DNA from: Hymenobacter sp. UV11
Lineage (GTDB): Bacteria > Bacteroidota > Bacteroidia > Cytophagales > Hymenobacteraceae
DNA: 64,000 nt
Direction: 5' to 3'
Assembly: GCF_004684095.1 (NCBI RefSeq)
Contig: NZ_SRII01000017.1
Span: 1 to 64,000, forward strand
The notes under the pieces were generated by a model. That model was not told where the DNA came from and searched no databases. It saw nothing but the letters and a program-made list of their open reading frames with translations. The translations under genes and the position numbers were made by a program. Every line of letters begins with the position of its first letter. Position 1 is the stretch's first letter. Shown here one piece after another: positions 1-7,802 of the stretch.

Positions 1-346
1 TTTTTTTTCGCCGCCAGTCCAGCCTCTGCACGGCCCGCCCCACCGCCGACCGGCTCACGGCCGGCGCCCCGGCTGCGAGCAGTTCTCCGCGCAATTCGTC
101 TAGGGTGGCGTCCGGCGTTTGGCGCAGGCAGGCCGTGAGCTGGACCAGGGCCGTTGCGTCCAGGCGCGGGGCCGGGCCGCGGCCGGGGGGAAGCGCCGCC
201 ACCTGGCCGCTGGTGCGCTGCCGACGCATAAGCTTGGCCACAAACGAGAGCGAAACGCTAAACTGCGTTGCTGCTGCCGATTGCGTCAAACCCGTTTGGC
301 AGGCCGCTGCAACCCGTTCGCGTAAATCGAGTGAATAGGCTTTCAT
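1..346 (-). CDS. IS630-family transposase, N-terminal part (runs off window)
   Basis: Reading leftwards from an ATG at 346, the frame is open to the window edge (115 codons). It starts MKAYSLDLRERVAAA and continues with a helix-turn-helix region (QSAAATQFSVSLSFVAKL), the usual N-terminus of IS630/Tc1-type transposases. The frame reaches a run of A codons (RRKK) exactly at the window start, where IS630 relatives often change frame. It resembles the IS630 protein at 3819-4788 but is a different element. The DDE domain lies outside the window. The element's right end must lie between 347 and about 377, because the remains of a repL-like gene begin at 378. Confidence 0.8.
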   Translation of the reverse strand, partial: MKAYSLDLRERVAAACQTGLTQSAAATQFSVSLSFVAKLMRRQRTSGQVAALPPGRGPAPRLDATALVQLTACLRQTPDATLDELRGELLAAGAPAVSRSAVGRAVQRLDWRRKK

Positions 347-824
347 GCCGAAAAGTAATACAAAATGTGTACACTGACCTGGGAATTGCTCTAAACCTGC
401 TATTAGGGTTTTTGGGTACATCATGCATAAGATGAAGCCCAAATCGGACAAGCTGGAATTCTTCATTGATGAATGTATGGAATACACTCATTACAAAAGC
501 ATTAAGCCGATATATGCTGCTATTGCGAGCTTGATAGAGGCCAAAATCATTGTGTAGGCTTCCCCTCAAAGTGAGCCAGTAAAAAGTAGAGGTCAGGCAG
601 CTTGGCGAAACTCAATGGGGGTTAAGAAGTTAAGGGCCTCGTGCGGCCGCAGGTGATTATAATCGTACTGCCAGCTTTGGCATTGTTCCCGCACCTGACG
701 CAGGCTGGTAAAGAGGTAAGCGTTGAGGAGCTCGCGGCGAAAGTGACCTGCTCCCACAAAACTGGACCAGGCTAAAGTAGAGAAATCAGGCACTTGTCGT
801 ACCTTAAAACCCCAGACAATTGCC

Positions 825-1091
825 ATGAAAAAAACCAAGTTTACGGAGGCTCAAATCGTGTTCGCCCTGCGCCAGGCCGACACGGGTGTGGCCGTCGCCG
901 AGGTGTGCCGGAAGATGGGCATCAGCGAAGCCACCTACTACAACTGGAAGAAGAAATACGGGGGCCTGGGCGTGCCGGAGCTACGTCGGCTCAAGCAATT
1001 AGAGGAGGAAAATCAGCAGCTTAAACAGCTCGTAGCTGACTTGAGCCTCGACAAGCAGATGCTGCAAGATGTGCTCAAAAAAAAGCTTTGA
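825..1091 (+). CDS. IS3 copy A1 orfA (DNA-binding subunit)
   Basis: 88 aa. It starts MKKTKFTEAQIVFALRQ, has a helix-turn-helix at about residues 20-45 (VAEVCRKMGISEATYYNWKK) and a leucine-zipper stretch at about 58-85 (LKQLEEENQQLKQL). It ends at a run of eight A at 1077-1084. A -1 slip there joins it to orfB (reading KKKALKPVQRRH), the standard way IS3 elements make the full OrfAB transposase. OrfA alone usually binds the ends and acts as regulator. Confidence 0.9.
   Translation: MKKTKFTEAQIVFALRQADTGVAVAEVCRKMGISEATYYNWKKKYGGLGVPELRRLKQLEEENQQLKQLVADLSLDKQMLQDVLKKKL
1077..1084 (+). promoter_or_regulatory. Programmed -1 frameshift site (A8)
   Basis: Eight adenines just before the orfA stop codon. 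Reading -1 from here gives an uninterrupted OrfA-OrfB fusion. The same A8 run and the same fusion register are kept in copy A2 (minus strand, near 9321-9328) although that copy has otherwise diverged, which supports a selected function. Confidence 0.75.
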
Positions 1092-1933
1092 AGCCCGTGC
1101 AGCGTCGGCACGCGGCTCAACACCTCATCGACGCCTATCGTATCTCCGCCCGGCGAGCCTGCCAAGTAATTGGCTTGCAGCGTTCCAGCTGGTCCTATAA
1201 AGCGCATGGTCGGGACGATACCGTGTTACGTCATCGTTTACGCGAACTGGCCCAGGTGCGGGTCCGCTACGGCTGTCACCGGCTCCACACGCTGCTACGC
1301 CGCGAGGGCTGGCCTGATAACCACAAGCGTGTACATCGACTTTACTGCTTGGAAGGCTTGAACTTACGCAGCAAGCGCCCGCGGCGTAACAGGGCAGCGG
1401 CTCACCGTCTGGAGCGCGTGGCGTTGACGCAGCCGCACCAGGGCTGGAGCATGGATTTCGTGGCCGACAATCTGTTTGACGGTCGTAAAATCCGGGCCTT
1501 AACGATAGTCGATAATTTTAGCCGCCAATGCCTGGCCATTCACGTCGGGCAATCGCTGAAAGGCGAAGACGTCGTAGCAGTCATGACCCGCTTGCAGCAG
1601 GAACTCGGGGTGGTGCCTACCCGTATTCAGGTCGATAACGGTAGTGAATTCATCAGCAAGGCCTTAGACCGCTGGGCCTACGACCAGCAGGTCACGCTCG
1701 ACTTCTCCCGACCAGGCAAACCGACTGATAACCCGTATATTGAATCGTTTAACGGCAGCTTCCGGGACGAGTGTTTGAACACGCACTGGTTTTTGTCGCT
1801 GACCGACGCGCAGGAAAAAATTGAACGCTGGCGGCAGGAATACAATGGCTTCCGACCGCACAGCTCGTTGCAGAATTTAACGCCCGACGAGGTAATGGCT
1901 GCGGCTCTTACTGTCGAGCTTCAGAACGCCTGA
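1088..1933 (+). CDS. IS3 copy A1 orfB (DDE integrase)
   Basis: 281 aa from a TTG at 1088; most likely translated as the OrfAB fusion rather than alone. An N-terminal HTH_21-type segment (YGCHRLHTLLRREGWPDNHK) precedes an rve integrase core with all three acidic residues: D in WSMDFVADNL, D in QVDNGSEFIS and E in YIESFNGSFRDECL. It ends with the IS3 motif YNGFRPHSSLQNLTPDEV. No stop or frameshift is seen, so this is the one intact-looking transposase in the left third of the window. Confidence 0.9.
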   Translation: MKPVQRRHAAQHLIDAYRISARRACQVIGLQRSSWSYKAHGRDDTVLRHRLRELAQVRVRYGCHRLHTLLRREGWPDNHKRVHRLYCLEGLNLRSKRPRRNRAAAHRLERVALTQPHQGWSMDFVADNLFDGRKIRALTIVDNFSRQCLAIHVGQSLKGEDVVAVMTRLQQELGVVPTRIQVDNGSEFISKALDRWAYDQQVTLDFSRPGKPTDNPYIESFNGSFRDECLNTHWFLSLTDAQEKIERWRQEYNGFRPHSSLQNLTPDEVMAAALTVELQNA

Positions 1934-2468
1934 TGCTCTACTTTCAAGCGGTCTAGAAAATGGGAGCAGGTCATCTGCCCTTGGTCCTGTTAGCGCAAAA
2001 TGCCCAGAATCTGGGCTTCGCTGAATCGACTCTTTTTCATGAACAGCTAATTTTCATGAACAGCTAAAAATAGAGAAAGTGAAAAGTTACTACTTCTCTC
2101 TACTTTTGACTGGCTCACTTACCGGGGGAGCCTACAATTGCTAGGGGCTATAATGAGAACGTGTACTTCATCAACCCCATGATAATGTTCAACGGAGACC
2201 GGGTAAGCTTTGTGCGTAGCTACGTCAAAAAGAAGTTAAAGCAAGGTGACCCACAACAATTGTCGATATTTGATGCCATTCCCCCGTTCAGCATAGGATA
2301 AGCAAAAGCACCGTTTCGCTGAACCGTAGCTTTTGGTTAGCGAAGTCTAGAAAACGTGATTTCGGTGTTTTCTACATCTGATCACACCGAATGTATAAAT
2401 ATTTACTATATAATATATTATATATTTATGTTGTAAGTTTAAACTAAATCCACTTTAGTAAATCATTT

Positions 2469-3551
2469 TTGAAAACACATAGAATCCCTGAGCTAGATGG
2501 CCTTCGGGCTTTTGCCGTCATGTTTGTGGTTTTACACCACTTGATGAATTTTGCTGGCTTTTTTCCTAAAGTAAGCCCTGCCGTTCACTTGATAGCTGCC
2601 GCTTTGGGCGAAGGTGGGGTCCACATATTTTTTGTGATAAGCGGGTTCATCATAACGACGCTTTTGTTGCGCGAGGCAAAAACAAAAGGGGGCGTATCAC
2701 TAACTTTCTTTTATCGAAGACGTTTTTTTCGCATAGTTCCTCCATATGCTGTTTACTTAATCGTGCTGTTTCTACTATGCCAATTAGGATATATTTACGT
2801 TAAGCCAATCAATTTCCTGTGGAGTTCCTTTTTCCTAGGAAATTTGGGACTATTTGGAAAAATTGGCCCAAGTAATTGGTTTGTTAGTCACACTTGGTCC
2901 CTTTCAGTTGAGGAGCAATATTACCTCATCCTCCCGCCTATCATGGTGCTTGTCTTTAGGCTTCGAAGGAAACCAATCAATATTTTACTTATTGGCTTAT
3001 TTGTTTTATGCATGGTTGCCAATAAGTTGGCAAAAGAAGCTTCTGCACATATCCATCCGTCCTTGATTTCACTCACAGCACTCTATTCATTCAGGTACAT
3101 CATCGTCGGAGTCATGCTTGCATTGCACAAAGACTTTGTTATTAAAACCTTAGTAAAGAAGTCACTATTAATTCCAGTTTCTTTAATAGGAATACTATTG
3201 GCTTTGCCCTTTGCGGGGCATGTGCCCGCAACTGTTTCTCTACTGTTCGCTAGCATAGAAGCTATGAGCTATGGCGTTTTAGTGCTGTGGTTTGTAGAAA
3301 ACCCGGAGAAGTGCGGCATGTTACGCTGGGGCTGGGTTCAGTGGGTAGGCTCTTGTTCGTACAGCATCTATCTATGGCAGCAACTCTTTACGGCCGCACC
3401 CGATGCTTACAAAGGGTGGACTATAGCCCAATCCCCATTTGCAATTGTAGCAATCCTTACCTGTTCTGCACTGTCGTATTACTTCATCGAATTACCGAGT
3501 ATTAGATTAAGTCGGTCGTTCACACAAAAATTCGGACAGGGGTTGCATTAG
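2469..3551 (+). CDS. Acyltransferase 3 family membrane protein
   Basis: 360 aa integral membrane O-acyltransferase, starting at TTG 2469; the conserved opening motif IPELDGLRAFAV lies at residues 6-17, so the next ATG would be too late. Family marks seen are the histidine pair in VVLHHLMNF, the GGVHIFFVISGF block, FYRRRFFRIVPPY and the HTWSLSVEEQYY block. About ten membrane segments follow. These proteins move acyl groups, often acetyl, onto extracytoplasmic sugars. It stands alone between the broken plasmid gene and an IS630 copy, preceded by a very AT-rich stretch (2390-2440) that could hold its promoter. Confidence 0.88.
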   Translation: MKTHRIPELDGLRAFAVMFVVLHHLMNFAGFFPKVSPAVHLIAAALGEGGVHIFFVISGFIITTLLLREAKTKGGVSLTFFYRRRFFRIVPPYAVYLIVLFLLCQLGYIYVKPINFLWSSFFLGNLGLFGKIGPSNWFVSHTWSLSVEEQYYLILPPIMVLVFRLRRKPINILLIGLFVLCMVANKLAKEASAHIHPSLISLTALYSFRYIIVGVMLALHKDFVIKTLVKKSLLIPVSLIGILLALPFAGHVPATVSLLFASIEAMSYGVLVLWFVENPEKCGMLRWGWVQWVGSCSYSIYLWQQLFTAAPDAYKGWTIAQSPFAIVAILTCSALSYYFIELPSIRLSRSFTQKFGQGLH

Positions 3552-3818
3552 TATCCGGGCCAAGAGTAATTCTACTACGCGTCCAGCTTAAGAGGGCCGA
3601 ACAAGAGCTCCTTTTCTTGAACGGCAGAAATCAGTCCAGCACCAAGTGGCCGGCTGGCCCCAATAGAGCGGGGCGAGTTTAAGAAACCCGTCTACGATTC
3701 AAAGTTTACGAAACGTGCCGAGGGGACGAGTTTTGTAAACTCCTAGCGAGAGGATGAAATGTGGTCGATGCCATCCTGAACAATAGGGAAAAAGGACTTA
3801 TAGCGGATTCGCAAACGC
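3552..3818. other. Non-coding stretch before IS630
   Basis: No convincing frame on either strand. The left end of the IS630 element must be inside this stretch, but no clean inverted partner of the other end was found, so the boundary is left open. Confidence 0.4.
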
Positions 3819-4445
3819 TTAAACCACTTTTTGGGCAGGTTTGGTATGGTAGCCACAATGGTCAAACCAGTTTTGGGCGTCCTGGCTGCTAATCCAGTCG
3901 ATGGCCTCCAGCACGGCTTCTTTCAGGGACTCATCGGAACGGGCGGCGCAGGTGCGCAGCTTGGTTTTGAGCTTGCTCCAGGCCTGCTCGATGGGGGAAA
4001 AATCGGGGGAGTAGGGGGGCAAAAAGACCACATCCACGCCGCGCTTGGACAGCCACTCGCGCAGCCCGCTGAGGTGGTGCACGAGCAAGTTGTCGAGCAC
4101 CAGCACGTCGCCCCGGCGCAGGGTGGGGGCCAGGCACCGGCCGACGTAGAGGGCGAAACGGTGCTTGTTGAGGGGCTGATGGAGCAGTTGCAGGGCCCTA
4201 AGTCCGCGCACGGATAGCGTACCAAGGAGGGTGTAGGAGCGGCCCCGACGCAGCGGTACGGCCCCCCGGACGCGTTGCCCGCCCACGGCCCGGCCGTGGG
4301 TGCGGACGTAATCCAGGCGCAAGCCCGTCTCGTCCAGAGAATGGAACCGGGCAACATCGGGGCGGGTGCAGACCTGTTCGACCTGGTCCTGGCGGGCCTG
4401 GCGTACGCGCTCGGTAACGCGTTCAGCCGCGTGGGGGCTTTTTTT
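3819..4445 (-). CDS. IS630 transposase, DDE part (orfB frame)
   Basis: About 208 codons in the frame that follows the T9 run (4439-4447 on the plus strand, A9 on the coding strand). It reads ...KKSPHAAERVTERVRQAR, then HSLDETGLRLDYVRTHGR (first catalytic D), VLVLDNLLVHH (second D) and PPYSPDFSPIEQAWSKLK (final E), the DDE_3 endonuclease of IS630. It has no start codon of its own near the junction and is expected to be made by a frame change from orfA. Confidence 0.83.
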   Translation of the reverse strand, partial: KKSPHAAERVTERVRQARQDQVEQVCTRPDVARFHSLDETGLRLDYVRTHGRAVGGQRVRGAVPLRRGRSYTLLGTLSVRGLRALQLLHQPLNKHRFALYVGRCLAPTLRRGDVLVLDNLLVHHLSGLREWLSKRGVDVVFLPPYSPDFSPIEQAWSKLKTKLRTCAARSDESLKEAVLEAIDWISSQDAQNWFDHCGYHTKPAQKVV

Positions 4446-4788
4446 TTCGGCGCAGGTGGTGTTCGTCCAGCACTTGCCAGAGGCAGGTCTGGCCCACGGG
4501 CCGGCCGCCGCTGGCCTGCCAAGCCTGGTTTAGCTCGGCCAGCGTGGCGTCGGCATGTTGCGCCACGTAGGCCACGAGCCAGGCTTGGGCGGCGGCATCG
4601 AGGTAGCGGGCCCGGCCGCCACTGGCCGGTTTGGGGGCCAGTGAGCCGATTTGTTGCTGCGGGCGAACCAGGCTTTTGACAAAGGAGCGGCTCACGGCGA
4701 AGCGGCGGGCAACGGCGGCTTTTTTGGCTCCCGGCTCTTGGCAGGCCGCCGCCACCCAGGTACGTAAATCAAGTGAGTAAGGGTTCAT
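4423..4788 (-). CDS. IS630 transposase, DNA-binding part (orfA frame)
   Basis: 121 aa from ATG at 4788 (MNPYSLDLRTWVAAA). The HTH_23-like region AAVARRFAVSRSFVKSL is at about residues 26-42, followed by a linker and the terminal HLRRKKKPPRG. The frame ends soon after nine consecutive A codon positions. The catalytic half continues in another frame, so this half alone has no nuclease. An upstream in-frame ATG at 4824 exists, but alignment with the protein at 1-346 supports 4788. Confidence 0.83.
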   Translation of the reverse strand: MNPYSLDLRTWVAAACQEPGAKKAAVARRFAVSRSFVKSLVRPQQQIGSLAPKPASGGRARYLDAAAQAWLVAYVAQHADATLAELNQAWQASGGRPVGQTCLWQVLDEHHLRRKKKPPRG

Positions 4789-4867
4789 AAATGCGCATAC
4801 GACAAGTAACTGATAGCGGCTCAACTGTTAATTTACTATATCTGCTTATATAGTTTGTTGGCCTCAA

Positions 4868-6793
4868 TTAATGCTGCTTCTCAGCAATTGAATGCAAGAA
4901 CCTGGTTGCTATAGAATCTGATAATACTTTATTGACAATCAGATTGGCCCCATACCTGCTAGCGTGATTTGTGTCAAACATGTAAGGCTCATTAATAGAC
5001 GACAAATCAGGAAGAGTATTCGTGTTAATTATGTTGATGTAATAAGGTCTTAAATTATTGCTTAAAAAATCGTTCATCTCATAGTCATGTTTATTTAAAT
5101 ATTTTCTAGTAATATTTATGTTATATTCCATATTTTTTGCTGCGATCGTCGGATAGGGGATTGTATAGCTTTCGTTTTGACCTATAATAATAGCTTTTAT
5201 TCCGTATTTTTCTAGATACGCTATAGCTTCTTTCATGCCGTTAAGAACTGCATCTTTTCCATAATCCGAATAGGTGTCGAAATAGGCGCTAATAATAACC
5301 CCATCTATTTTATTTGCATTTTTAGGAATAAAATCTTGGTAAACATATTCAAGAATTTTTTGAAGTTGAGGCTTGGAGGAGTTGTGAGGATTAATTGTGG
5401 GAAAGGTGGCACCAACAGTGGCTTGTAGTAAATGAATATTTTTATCATACAACATTGTCTTCAATGACTCTGATAGTTGAGCAGCATGGCTATCGCCAAT
5501 CAGCAAAATGTTCTTTCTGTTATCATCAAAACATAAGCAGTTCTTTTTGTTGAATGATTCTTTATCTGGTTCATTAATAAAACATGTTCCTCTACTTAAC
5601 TGCTTGTCAATAATATCTTTATGACTTTTTTCATAATCTGCTATTTCTAGTGTTTTCTGTTTGAAAACGGCATTATTAACATTTAAATGTCCAGAAATGG
5701 CGGTGGTAAATAATAATATTATTGTTAATGATATCATTGGTTTAATATTAATGAATTTAATATTTTCGATATGTATAAACGACGCATAACCTACAAGTAG
5801 TGAAGCTAATATCAATAGAGCTATCGTTTCAAAATTTCTCTCTATTCCGAAATACTGGGCAATAACGTAAACGGGCCAATGCCATAAGTAAACAGAATAG
5901 GATATTTTGCCAATAAACTGAACGCTCGAGCTTTTAATAAACTTAGAATTATTATAATTTGCTATTATAACTAAGAAAGTGCCCGTTACAGGCAATAGCG
6001 TGTATCCTCCTGGCCAAAATAAGGATTCTTTCAAAAATATAAATGAAAATAAAATTAAAGTATACCCGATGAAGGATATGATTTTCTTATATCTATTATG
6101 ATTAATAAATCCTTCAGATAAAAATGCTAAACCTCCGAATAACATTTCCCAAGACCTAGTAGGTAATAAATAAAAAGATGCGTTGGCTTTGTAGTTAGTT
6201 GTAATGATTGAAGCTACGGCGATACTAAGAGTTAATAGTGTAAAGGCAGTTAAGTATACTAACTTATTCTTGCATATTTTACTTAATATTAATAAGATTA
6301 TAGGATATAACAAATAAAACTGCCATTCGATAGATAAAGACCATGTGTGTAGAAAAATATTAGTGTCTGAAGATGGTGCAAAATAGGAGTCTGCACTTTG
6401 CCAGTATAGTATATTTGACAAAAAAAGAATGCTTCCTGTCGCATTTCGTTGATTAACCTTATAGTCTTCTGGTAAGTATATGAAAAAACATACTATGCTG
6501 AGTGCCAAGATGAGAAACAATAATGCAGGCAATATCCTTTTTACTCTCTTCTCAAGATATCTCCAATAAACAAAATCATTATTATCAATTGAGTTTATTA
6601 CAATTTTGCTCATCAAGTATCCGGAAATAACGAAGAATACGTCAACGCCCGCGAATCCTCCAGAAAAAAAATTGAGCTTATAATGGAAAAGAAGTACCCC
6701 GAATATAGCAATTCCTCTTAATGTGTTTATATCGTATCTGAAGCCTGCAGTGGAGCCAGTATTGATTGGCATAAAGTATTTTGATAAGGTCAT
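4868..6793 (-). CDS. O-acetyltransferase with acyltransferase-3 and SGNH domains (OafA-like)
   Basis: About 641 aa from ATG 6793 (MTLSKYF); ATG 6772 or 6859 are alternatives. Residues about 1-345 form the acyltransferase-3 domain: FRYDINTLRGIAIFGVLLFH, GFAGVDVFFVISGYLMS, HTWSLSIEWQFYLLYP and about ten membrane helices. The C-terminal part is a periplasmic SGNH-like domain with LLIGDSHAAQL (Ser-Asp block, about residue 430) and FDTNHAS (Asp-x-x-His, about residue 605). Such two-domain proteins acetylate O-antigen or exopolysaccharide sugars. The gene is strongly AT-rich compared with the IS elements on both sides and seems to have arrived as a separate piece. Confidence 0.9.
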   Translation of the reverse strand: MTLSKYFMPINTGSTAGFRYDINTLRGIAIFGVLLFHYKLNFFSGGFAGVDVFFVISGYLMSKIVINSIDNNDFVYWRYLEKRVKRILPALLFLILALSIVCFFIYLPEDYKVNQRNATGSILFLSNILYWQSADSYFAPSSDTNIFLHTWSLSIEWQFYLLYPIILLILSKICKNKLVYLTAFTLLTLSIAVASIITTNYKANASFYLLPTRSWEMLFGGLAFLSEGFINHNRYKKIISFIGYTLILFSFIFLKESLFWPGGYTLLPVTGTFLVIIANYNNSKFIKSSSVQFIGKISYSVYLWHWPVYVIAQYFGIERNFETIALLILASLLVGYASFIHIENIKFINIKPMISLTIILLFTTAISGHLNVNNAVFKQKTLEIADYEKSHKDIIDKQLSRGTCFINEPDKESFNKKNCLCFDDNRKNILLIGDSHAAQLSESLKTMLYDKNIHLLQATVGATFPTINPHNSSKPQLQKILEYVYQDFIPKNANKIDGVIISAYFDTYSDYGKDAVLNGMKEAIAYLEKYGIKAIIIGQNESYTIPYPTIAAKNMEYNINITRKYLNKHDYEMNDFLSNNLRPYYINIINTNTLPDLSSINEPYMFDTNHASRYGANLIVNKVLSDSIATRFLHSIAEKQH

Positions 6794-6994
6794 AAGCGGG
6801 CTCCTTGCGAGAACGTTAGCTGCAAAGTTGTTGGGATGGGTTATGGTCCAGCAAAGCAAACTGGCAAAATGCGTGTTAGCAATTAATTGCCCACAAGGGT
6901 AAGTTACTTTGGTAGTGTGAATAGGTTAGCTGGTGCATTATGGTCTACATCAGGCACAAAAAATACGACCAAGGATTCACACACTTGTGAAGGA

Positions 6995-7009
6995 TGACCT
7001 CCTCCTGAC
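6995..7009. repeat. Extra partial copy of an IS3 end
   Basis: TGACCTCCTCCTGAC lies directly in front of the true left end of IS3 copy A2 (TGACCTCCTCCCAAA from 7010), making a 15-bp tandem near-duplication of the terminal repeat. It may be a trace of a one-sided or repeated insertion. Confidence 0.6.
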
Positions 7010-7544
7010 TGACCTCCTCCCAAATACTGAGCCGGTTGAAAGTAGAGCATTAGGCGTTCTGAAGCTCGACGGTAATGGCGGCAGCCACTACCTCATCGGG
7101 CGATAAATTCTGCAACGAACTGTGCGGCCGAAAGCCATTATATTCCTGGCGCCAGTGCTTGATTTTCTCCTGTGCATCGGTCAACGATAGAAACCAGTGC
7201 ACATTCAAGCACTCATCGCGGAAGCTGCCGTTAAACGATTCAATGTACGGATTATCTGTCAGTTTGCCGGGCCGCGAGAAGTCCAGCGTGACGTGCTGGT
7301 CATAAGCCCAGGGGTCGAGCGCTTTGCTGATAAATTCGCTGCCATTATCGACCTGAATGCGCTCGGGCACTAGGCCCAGCTCTTGGTGTAAGCGTTGCAT
7401 CATGGCCACCACATCTTCGCCTTTCAGCGACTGGCCTACGTGAATGGCCAAGCACTGGCGACTACAACTTATCGACTATCGTTAAGGCCCGGATTTTACG
7501 GCCATCGAAGAGGTTATCGGCTACGAAGTTCATGCTCCAACTCT

Positions 7545-7760
7545 CGTATGATTGTATGGCCTCAAGGTGAGGCTAGCCAGACAAGGAGACGGGGACATCA
7601 TCCAACTCTAAGCGCGGGGCCCTGGTGGCTTTGACGCTGAGCACCAGAAACGGTGCCCCGTTTCCCGTTTTGCCTGAAGACTGCACAGTATGGAGGGAGC
7701 TGCCGAGTCGCAAGGCGAGGAGCATCCCGCATTTGCACGAGAAAAGTTGCGGTAAAACCT
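7545..7760 (+). ncRNA. Predicted bridge RNA of the IS110 element
   Basis: The leader can be folded by eye as three units. (1) A 5' hairpin, GCCTC (7559-7563) with GAGGC (7569-7573). (2) A first loop closed by GGAGACGGGG (7585-7594) and CCCCGTTTCC (7656-7665), 10 bp with one G-U; it holds TCCAACTCT (7601-7609), identical to the left target 7536-7544, and GCACCAG (7641-7647), the reverse complement of the right target 8963-8969. (3) A second loop closed by GTTTTGCC (7667-7674) and GGTAAAAC (7751-7758); it holds CACAGTAT (7684-7691), identical to the element's right end before the CT core, and ACGAG (7737-7741), the reverse complement of its left end. This is the target-loop plus donor-loop plan known for IS621 bridge RNA. 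The exact 5' and 3' ends are inferred. Confidence 0.85.
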
Positions 7761-7802
7761 AGCCTGGCTACGTCTATTTCCCCTTTTTATTCCTGTTCGC
7801 GT

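Larger units (their letters stand above)
744..1973 (+). mobile_element. IS3-family insertion sequence, copy A1 (apparently intact)
   Basis: Ends are TGACCTGCTCCCA and its inverted counterpart TGGGAGCAGGTCA, each followed inwards by a second matching block (AAAGTAGAG / CTCTACTTT). The element is 1,230 bp and holds orfA and orfB in the usual IS3 arrangement. Flanks show no direct duplication (AAAG against TCTG), consistent with the deletion seen in the outer element. A diverged, interrupted copy (A2) is at 7010-9661. Confidence 0.88.
593..2040 (-). pseudogene. Transposase of the outer IS3 element (both ends only)
   Basis: On the minus strand an ATG at 2040 starts MKKSRFSEAQILGILR, a typical IS3 orfA start. 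It then meets TAA where glutamine is expected (QDQGQ follows) and is cut at 1974. The other end, 743 down to 593, encodes the C-terminal part of an IS3 integrase: HFRRELLNAYLFTSLRQV, then a YNHLRPHEALNFLTP motif, then stop. The catalytic core is missing, so this is a relic in two pieces separated by the nested element. Confidence 0.8.
553..2136 (-). mobile_element. Outer IS3-family element, internally deleted and carrying a nested IS3
   Basis: The ends are imperfect inverted repeats: left TGTAGGCTTCCCC..GTGAGCCAG, and right, read inverted, TGTAGGCTCCCCC..GTGAGCCAG. They begin TG and end CA and are flanked by the 4-bp duplication ATTG. Only about 350 bp of the element remains (553-743 and 1974-2136). 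The middle is replaced by the complete IS3 copy at 744-1973. The nested copy has no matching target duplication, so its arrival was accompanied by loss of the centre of the outer element. A sister of this element lies at 45574-47572. Confidence 0.8.
378..2301 (+). pseudogene. repL-like plasmid replication initiator, 5'-truncated and split by IS elements
   Basis: The frame is open from 378 to 552 and resumes at 2141. Removing 553-2136 with one copy of the 4-bp duplication ATTG (549-552 and 2137-2140) rejoins the frame exactly, giving ...SLIEAKIIARGYNENVYF then INPMIMFNGDRVSFV, ending at TAA 2299-2301. This is the C-terminal winged-helix part of RepL-type initiators of small Bacteroidota plasmids, with the YFINP and FNGDR motifs and a basic tail (SYVKKK). 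The 5' end is cut at about 378 by the IS630 element. The family call rests on remembered motifs. The gene is non-functional as it stands and marks old plasmid DNA. Confidence 0.72.

Noticed and set aside
105..338. Plus-strand frames at the left edge
   Set aside because: They are shadows of the minus-strand IS630 transposase, which has the family motifs.
258..569. Minus-strand frame of 103 codons
   Set aside because: It crosses the IS630 end and lies opposite the repL-like frame; no family motif.
7653..7802. Longer N-terminus for the IS110 recombinase
   Set aside because: The conserved start is at 7803, and the extension overlaps the structured leader with the guide segments.
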